Under the pieces are notes generated by a model, which saw nothing but the letters and a program-made list of their open reading frames with translations, did no database searches and had not been told where the DNA came from. Below are positions 14,711 to 17,477 of a stretch of 17,477 nt of DNA, in pieces. Source of the DNA: JAYZDB01 sp036338025 (GTDB lineage Bacteria > Planctomycetota > UBA1135 > UBA2386); NCBI GenBank assembly GCA_036338025.1, contig JAYZDB010000266.1, positions 1-17,477 on the forward strand, in the 5' to 3' direction. The position numbers were made by a program, and so were the translations under genes. The first letter of the stretch is position 1, and each line of letters opens with the position of its first letter.

Positions 14711-16745
14711 ACGCCGCCCGGCCCACCAGCTGGTCCGGAGTCTTGCCTACCAGGCGGAGCCAGCTGAGCACGGCGACGATGCCGACCAGCCAGCAGCCGA
14801 AGATCATCGGAAGACTCGGCCCGAAGAACGCCATCGGCAGATAGCCGAAGACCATCGCGATGATCATCACGACCACGGCGTAGGGGGCCTGGGTTCGCAC
14901 GTGGTGCAGGTGATCACTGCCGGTCGATACCGAGGATAGCACGGTGGTGTCACTGATCGGTGAGCAGTGATCGCCGAAGATACTGCCCTCGAGCACTGCG
15001 CCGATGGTCAGCATCATCATCGCGGGGCCGCCGATGCCAGCGTCGGCGGTCTGGCCGATCGAGTGCGCCAACACCACGATGTTCGGTAGCAGGATCGCCA
15101 TGGTGCCGTACGAGGTACCGGTGCAGAACGCCACCAGCGCGCTGAGCAGGAACATCACCGCCGGCAGGAGCCAGGGTTGGAACGAATTGCCGAAGGCCGC
15201 GGTCAGGAACTGGTTGGTCCCCAGGTCGCCGCAGATCTTGCCGATCGACCAGGCGAGGACCAGGATGACCACTGCGAATCCCAGGGCCTTCGCAGACTTG
15301 TAGCCGCTGACCACGATCTCCTTGGGCGTGAGGATGCCCTGGGCGAAGACCATCACCGCTGCGGTCACCATCGCGACACAGGATGCCCAGTACAGCGCTC
15401 GTTGGCTCTCGGTATGTTCGAGGTAGATCTTGATGCGGGTCAGCAGGTCAACATCGAGGTTCTTGCCGGCTTCCACCGCGCCGCTGTGTCCGTAGTAGAA
15501 GATCAGGCCCAAGGTGAGCGTGACCAGCAGACCGACCGGCACCAATGCGTTGCGGGCCATACACCTGGTGCCGGCCTTGGGCTCCAGGGAATCAAACTCC
15601 TCGGACACCATCGGATTGGCGTCGTCCTCGACCGGCTTGCCCTCGTGGATCGCACGGCGTTCGGCGGCCAACATCGAGCCGAACTCACGGCGCATCAGGA
15701 TGCTGCCGAGCACCATGACCAAGGTCAGGAAACAGTAGAAGCGGAACGGCAGGGTCTGTACGAATACCGAGAAACCAGCAGACTCGGTGTAGGCCACGCC
15801 GGCTTCGTCGGTCACCTCGGGCAGTTGCGGCGCGAACATCGAGATTTCGTAAGCGACCCAGGTCGAAAAGATGCTGACACCGGCGACCGGCGCGGCGGTG
15901 GCGTCGACGATGTACGAGAGTTTTTCCCGCGAGACCCGGTTGCGGTCGGTGAGCGGTTTCATCGTCGTGCCGGTGATCACGCAGTTCGAGTAGTCGTCGA
16001 AGAAGATCAGCACGCCGGTGCAAAAGGCGCAGATCTGGGTGCTGATCGGACCCTTCGCATACCCGCGGATCAACTCGACCATGCCCTGGATACCGCCGGC
16101 GCGCGTCATGATGCCAATGCACATGAACAGGTAGACCACGAAGATCATGATCTCGACGTTGAAGTCGTCGGTGAGGACACGGCCCCAGATCGTGTCCTTG
16201 GTCAGGTGCGCGGCGCCGCCGAGCAGTCCGTCGCGGAATTGCCAGGCGCCAGCGAGACAACCGACAAACAGGGCCGGGATCACCTTGCCGGTCATGATCG
16301 CCAGGATGATGGCGAGGAAGGCCGGCAGCAGGCTCCAGCGGTTGGGGAAGTAGCCGTCCTCGGGCGCCGAGGTCTGCGTCAGCTCCTTACGCAGGGCTGG
16401 TTGGCCGGCGGCCTGGAAGTCGCTGCGAAAACCGCTGTCGCCGCTCATGATGACCAACTGCATCGGCGCCAAGGTGGCGTCGATGGTGTGGTCGGTGCTG
16501 CGCGCCCACTCGCGCGCCACCCGCTGGTATTTCCCGGCCCAGCGTTCTTCCTGGCCCTGGTGGTCGGAACGGAGCACCAGCGGCGGCATCTTGTTGTCCG
16601 CCAGGGCACTGGCAAACGGGCCATTGTCGCCGGTAAGCCATGCCCTGGTCTGCAGGAAGGCGACATCCTCGGTCTTGGCCTCTGGTAGAAACCAGAACAA
16701 GGCCACAAAGGCGGCCGCCAGGACGTATCGCAGTCTTCCGGTCAT
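14703..16745 (-). CDS. nhaC: NhaC-family Na+/H+ antiporter with N-terminal extracytoplasmic extension
   Basis: A 680-residue inner-membrane protein with about 12 hydrophobic segments after residue 135. Signature NhaC-family blocks are FFDDYSNCVITGTTMKPLTD (248-267), IVDATAAPVAGVSIFSTWVA (279-298), CTGTSYGTMAILLP (541-554) and GSIFGDHCSPISDTTVLSS (587-605). The acidic and Asn/Ser/Thr-rich segments in these helices are the likely ion path. NhaC exchanges cytoplasmic Na+ for external H+; some members of the wider family exchange amino acids or malate and lactate, so substrate is inferred. About 200 residues longer than typical NhaC: a hydrophobic leader at 5-20 is followed by a polar stretch of about 110 residues before the transporter core, presumably outside the cytoplasm. 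A polar loop at 353-398 links the two halves. There is no Shine-Dalgarno at ATG 16745. It is divergent from the small gene at 16773 and convergent with the gene ending at 14710. Confidence 0.9.
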   Translation of the reverse strand: MTGRLRYVLAAAFVALFWFLPEAKTEDVAFLQTRAWLTGDNGPFASALADNKMPPLVLRSDHQGQEERWAGKYQRVAREWARSTDHTIDATLAPMQLVIMSGDSGFRSDFQAAGQPALRKELTQTSAPEDGYFPNRWSLLPAFLAIILAIMTGKVIPALFVGCLAGAWQFRDGLLGGAAHLTKDTIWGRVLTDDFNVEIMIFVVYLFMCIGIMTRAGGIQGMVELIRGYAKGPISTQICAFCTGVLIFFDDYSNCVITGTTMKPLTDRNRVSREKLSYIVDATAAPVAGVSIFSTWVAYEISMFAPQLPEVTDEAGVAYTESAGFSVFVQTLPFRFYCFLTLVMVLGSILMRREFGSMLAAERRAIHEGKPVEDDANPMVSEEFDSLEPKAGTRCMARNALVPVGLLVTLTLGLIFYYGHSGAVEAGKNLDVDLLTRIKIYLEHTESQRALYWASCVAMVTAAVMVFAQGILTPKEIVVSGYKSAKALGFAVVILVLAWSIGKICGDLGTNQFLTAAFGNSFQPWLLPAVMFLLSALVAFCTGTSYGTMAILLPNIVVLAHSIGQTADAGIGGPAMMMLTIGAVLEGSIFGDHCSPISDTTVLSSVSTGSDHLHHVRTQAPYAVVVMIIAMVFGYLPMAFFGPSLPMIFGCWLVGIVAVLSWLRLVGKTPDQLVGRAAST

Positions 16746-16776
16746 GGGCTGACAAGCTACACTTTGCCGGTCATGG
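16738..16776. repeat. Direct repeat CCGGTCATGG around two divergent start codons
   Basis: The 10-bp CCGGTCATGG occurs at 16738-16747 and again at 16767-16776, 29 bp apart. The first copy contains the start codon of the - strand antiporter (CAT 16743-16745) and the second contains the ATG of the + strand gene (16773-16775). Because CATG is palindromic, each copy could supply a start on either strand. This may be a small duplication or chance. Confidence 0.5.
16758..16763 (+). promoter_or_regulatory. Possible -10 element (TACACT) for the gene at 16773
   Basis: The same hexamer as upstream of the YheT-like gene lies 9 nt before the ATG at 16773. The whole gap between the two divergent start codons is only 27 bp, so both promoters must overlap and at least one transcript must have almost no leader. 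Confidence 0.35.
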
Positions 16777-17306
16777 ATCCTCTTCAGTTCAGCCTGTTCT
16801 TCGGAGCTCTGGTGGTCGGTTTCATCCTGATCAGCTGGCGCCTGGCGAAGTTCAACACCTACCTCAAGGAGATCGCCGGGCTCAGGCAGCTCAATGAGCG
16901 GTTGCAGAACGCTTTGGAGACGCTGGAGCAGATCAAGGTCGAAGGTGTCGACAAGGGTCTAGGCCAGGTGCATGAGGATGCCGCCGAGATTCTCGATGGC
17001 GTCCGTACGCTGGTGCGTCGGGCCGCCCATCCGGTCGACCGGGTGGTGGAGGTGGTCGGTGAGCATGGCGAGGTGCAGATCTCAGCGGGCCAGCGGATCT
17101 GCGCCATCGTCGAGGAGCGGCTGTTCCAGATCGGCTACAACAAGCTCAGCATCCTGTCCGATCTGACCGGGGTGCAACTTGAGGAACAGGTGGCCGTGCG
17201 GGTCGAATGCGAGAAGAACGGGATGCCCTGCAAGGGCTCCGTGGTGACGCGAAATGGCTCGATCGTCGAGGTCGATGTCCACTCCGTCGTGAAGATGTTC
17301 CCGTAG
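16773..17306 (+). CDS. Unrecognised small membrane-anchored coiled-coil protein
   Basis: A 177-residue protein I do not recognise. Residues 6-21 form a single N-terminal membrane segment (FSLFFGALVVGFILIS) followed by basic residues, which predicts a cytoplasmic body. Residues 25-85 are a long charged helix with heptad spacing (LRQLNERLQNALETLEQI), likely a coiled coil. Residues 90-177 look like a compact alpha/beta domain (VVEVVGEHGEV, QISAGQRICAIVEERL, GYNKLSILSDL, then GSIVEVDVHSVVKMF). The topology resembles small membrane-tethered cytoplasmic proteins, but I cannot assign a family. The start at ATG 16773 is preferred over the in-frame TTG 16764, which lies just after the TACACT -10-like element. 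It is divergent from the antiporter gene and sits 74 bp before the probable asnS gene. Confidence 0.78.
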   Translation: MDPLQFSLFFGALVVGFILISWRLAKFNTYLKEIAGLRQLNERLQNALETLEQIKVEGVDKGLGQVHEDAAEILDGVRTLVRRAAHPVDRVVEVVGEHGEVQISAGQRICAIVEERLFQIGYNKLSILSDLTGVQLEEQVAVRVECEKNGMPCKGSVVTRNGSIVEVDVHSVVKMFP

Positions 17307-17322
17307 CGGCCGACGATCCAGG

Positions 17323-17351
17323 TTGAGCTTGACGGGAAGACTCGTTCTACT
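17323..17351 (+). promoter_or_regulatory. Possible sigma-70-type promoter for the tRNA synthetase gene
   Basis: TTGAGC (17323-17328) and TCTACT (17346-17351) are separated by 17 nt and each matches 4 of 6 consensus bases. Initiation would be near 17358, giving a leader of about 23 nt with no clear Shine-Dalgarno. An alternative pair in the same spot is TTGACG (17329) with TAGCTG (17351) at 16 nt. Confidence 0.35.
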
Positions 17352-17380
17352 AGCTGGCGAATTCCACCCAAGAGCCTCCG

Positions 17381-17477
17381 ATGACCCAACAGACCTTTGA
17401 CGGCCAGCAGGCCGTCAGTATTCGTAACCTCAAAGCGCACGTAGGGGAGACCGTCCTGATCCAGGGCTGGCTCTACA
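17381..17477 (+). CDS. asnS: Probable asparaginyl-tRNA synthetase, N-terminal fragment (3' partial)
   Basis: Only the first 32 codons are in the window. The segment VSIRNLKAHVGETV followed by IQGWLY (to residue 32) matches the start of the OB-fold anticodon-binding domain of bacterial class IIb synthetases, most closely AsnRS, where 'i-dl-ehvG-ev-lrGWlyn-R' is typical. The enzyme charges tRNA-Asn with asparagine in the cytosol. AspRS or LysRS share this fold and cannot be fully excluded from such a short piece. The start is the first in-frame ATG after the upstream gene and gives a normal short N-terminus. A possible promoter lies at 17323-17351. Confidence 0.68.
   Translation, partial: MTQQTFDGQQAVSIRNLKAHVGETVLIQGWLY

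Noticed and set aside
15177..16688. A 503-codon open frame on the + strand opposite the NhaC-type gene
   Set aside because: It is antisense to a clear transporter gene, its translation is rich in His, Asp, Gln and Arg with no fold-like pattern, and such mirror frames are expected in high-GC DNA.
1..17477. tRNA or rRNA genes, CRISPR repeats, insertion sequences or attachment sites
   Set aside because: None was recognisable on reading both strands. Intergenic gaps are all under 130 bp, leaving little room for them.

Overview
The window is high-GC, gene-dense bacterial DNA with eleven complete or nearly complete protein genes, a gene tail at the left edge and a gene start at the right edge. The best guess for the organism is a planctomycete (Planctomycetota). 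The main evidence is the paired DUF1549/DUF1553 and DUF1501 exported proteins, a family pair strongly enriched in that phylum, next to a CotH kinase with lamin-tail domains. This is an inference from gene content only. I saw no rRNA, tRNA, CRISPR array, insertion sequence or phage gene, and the gene content looks chromosomal.

Layout. (1) 2-217 (+) is the tail of an RlmL-type RNA methyltransferase, convergent with an SDR oxidoreductase (227-1009, -). (2) A + strand run follows: a YheT-type alpha/beta hydrolase (1135-2139), a degenerate tandem universal-stress-like protein (2193-3044) and an NhaD/ArsB-type antiporter (3048-4487). The last two are 3 nt apart. (3) A long - strand block holds four exported proteins, transcribed from right to left: CotH kinase with lamin-tail domains (13608-10882), DUF1549/DUF1553 protein (10773-8014), DUF1501 protein with a Tat signal (8024-6600) and an exported dikinase-like protein with a phosphohistidine domain and a PPDK-type ATP-binding domain (6494-4506). 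(4) Divergent from CotH is an unrecognised membrane-anchored protein (13691-14710, +). It meets an NhaC-type Na+/H+ antiporter head-on (16745-14703, -) with an 8-nt overlap. (5) Divergent from the antiporter is a small unrecognised membrane-anchored coiled-coil protein (16773-17306, +), followed by the start of a probable asparaginyl-tRNA synthetase (17381 to the edge).

How they may work together. The two unrelated Na+/H+ antiporter families point to active sodium and pH homeostasis, as in a marine or saline habitat; the USP-like gene is probably co-expressed with the first of them. The - strand block is an envelope locus containing two different predicted phosphotransferases that carry export signals (CotH and the dikinase-like protein), which is the most unusual feature here.

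Expression signals. Only two genes have a clear Shine-Dalgarno sequence (SDR and DUF1549). Several others have a -10-like hexamer ending 7-9 nt before the start codon, which suggests leaderless transcription. No stretch of 300 bases lacks a gene. The largest gaps are 1010-1134, 10774-10881, 6495-6599, 13609-13690 and 17307-17380; beyond the sites listed I see nothing firm in them.
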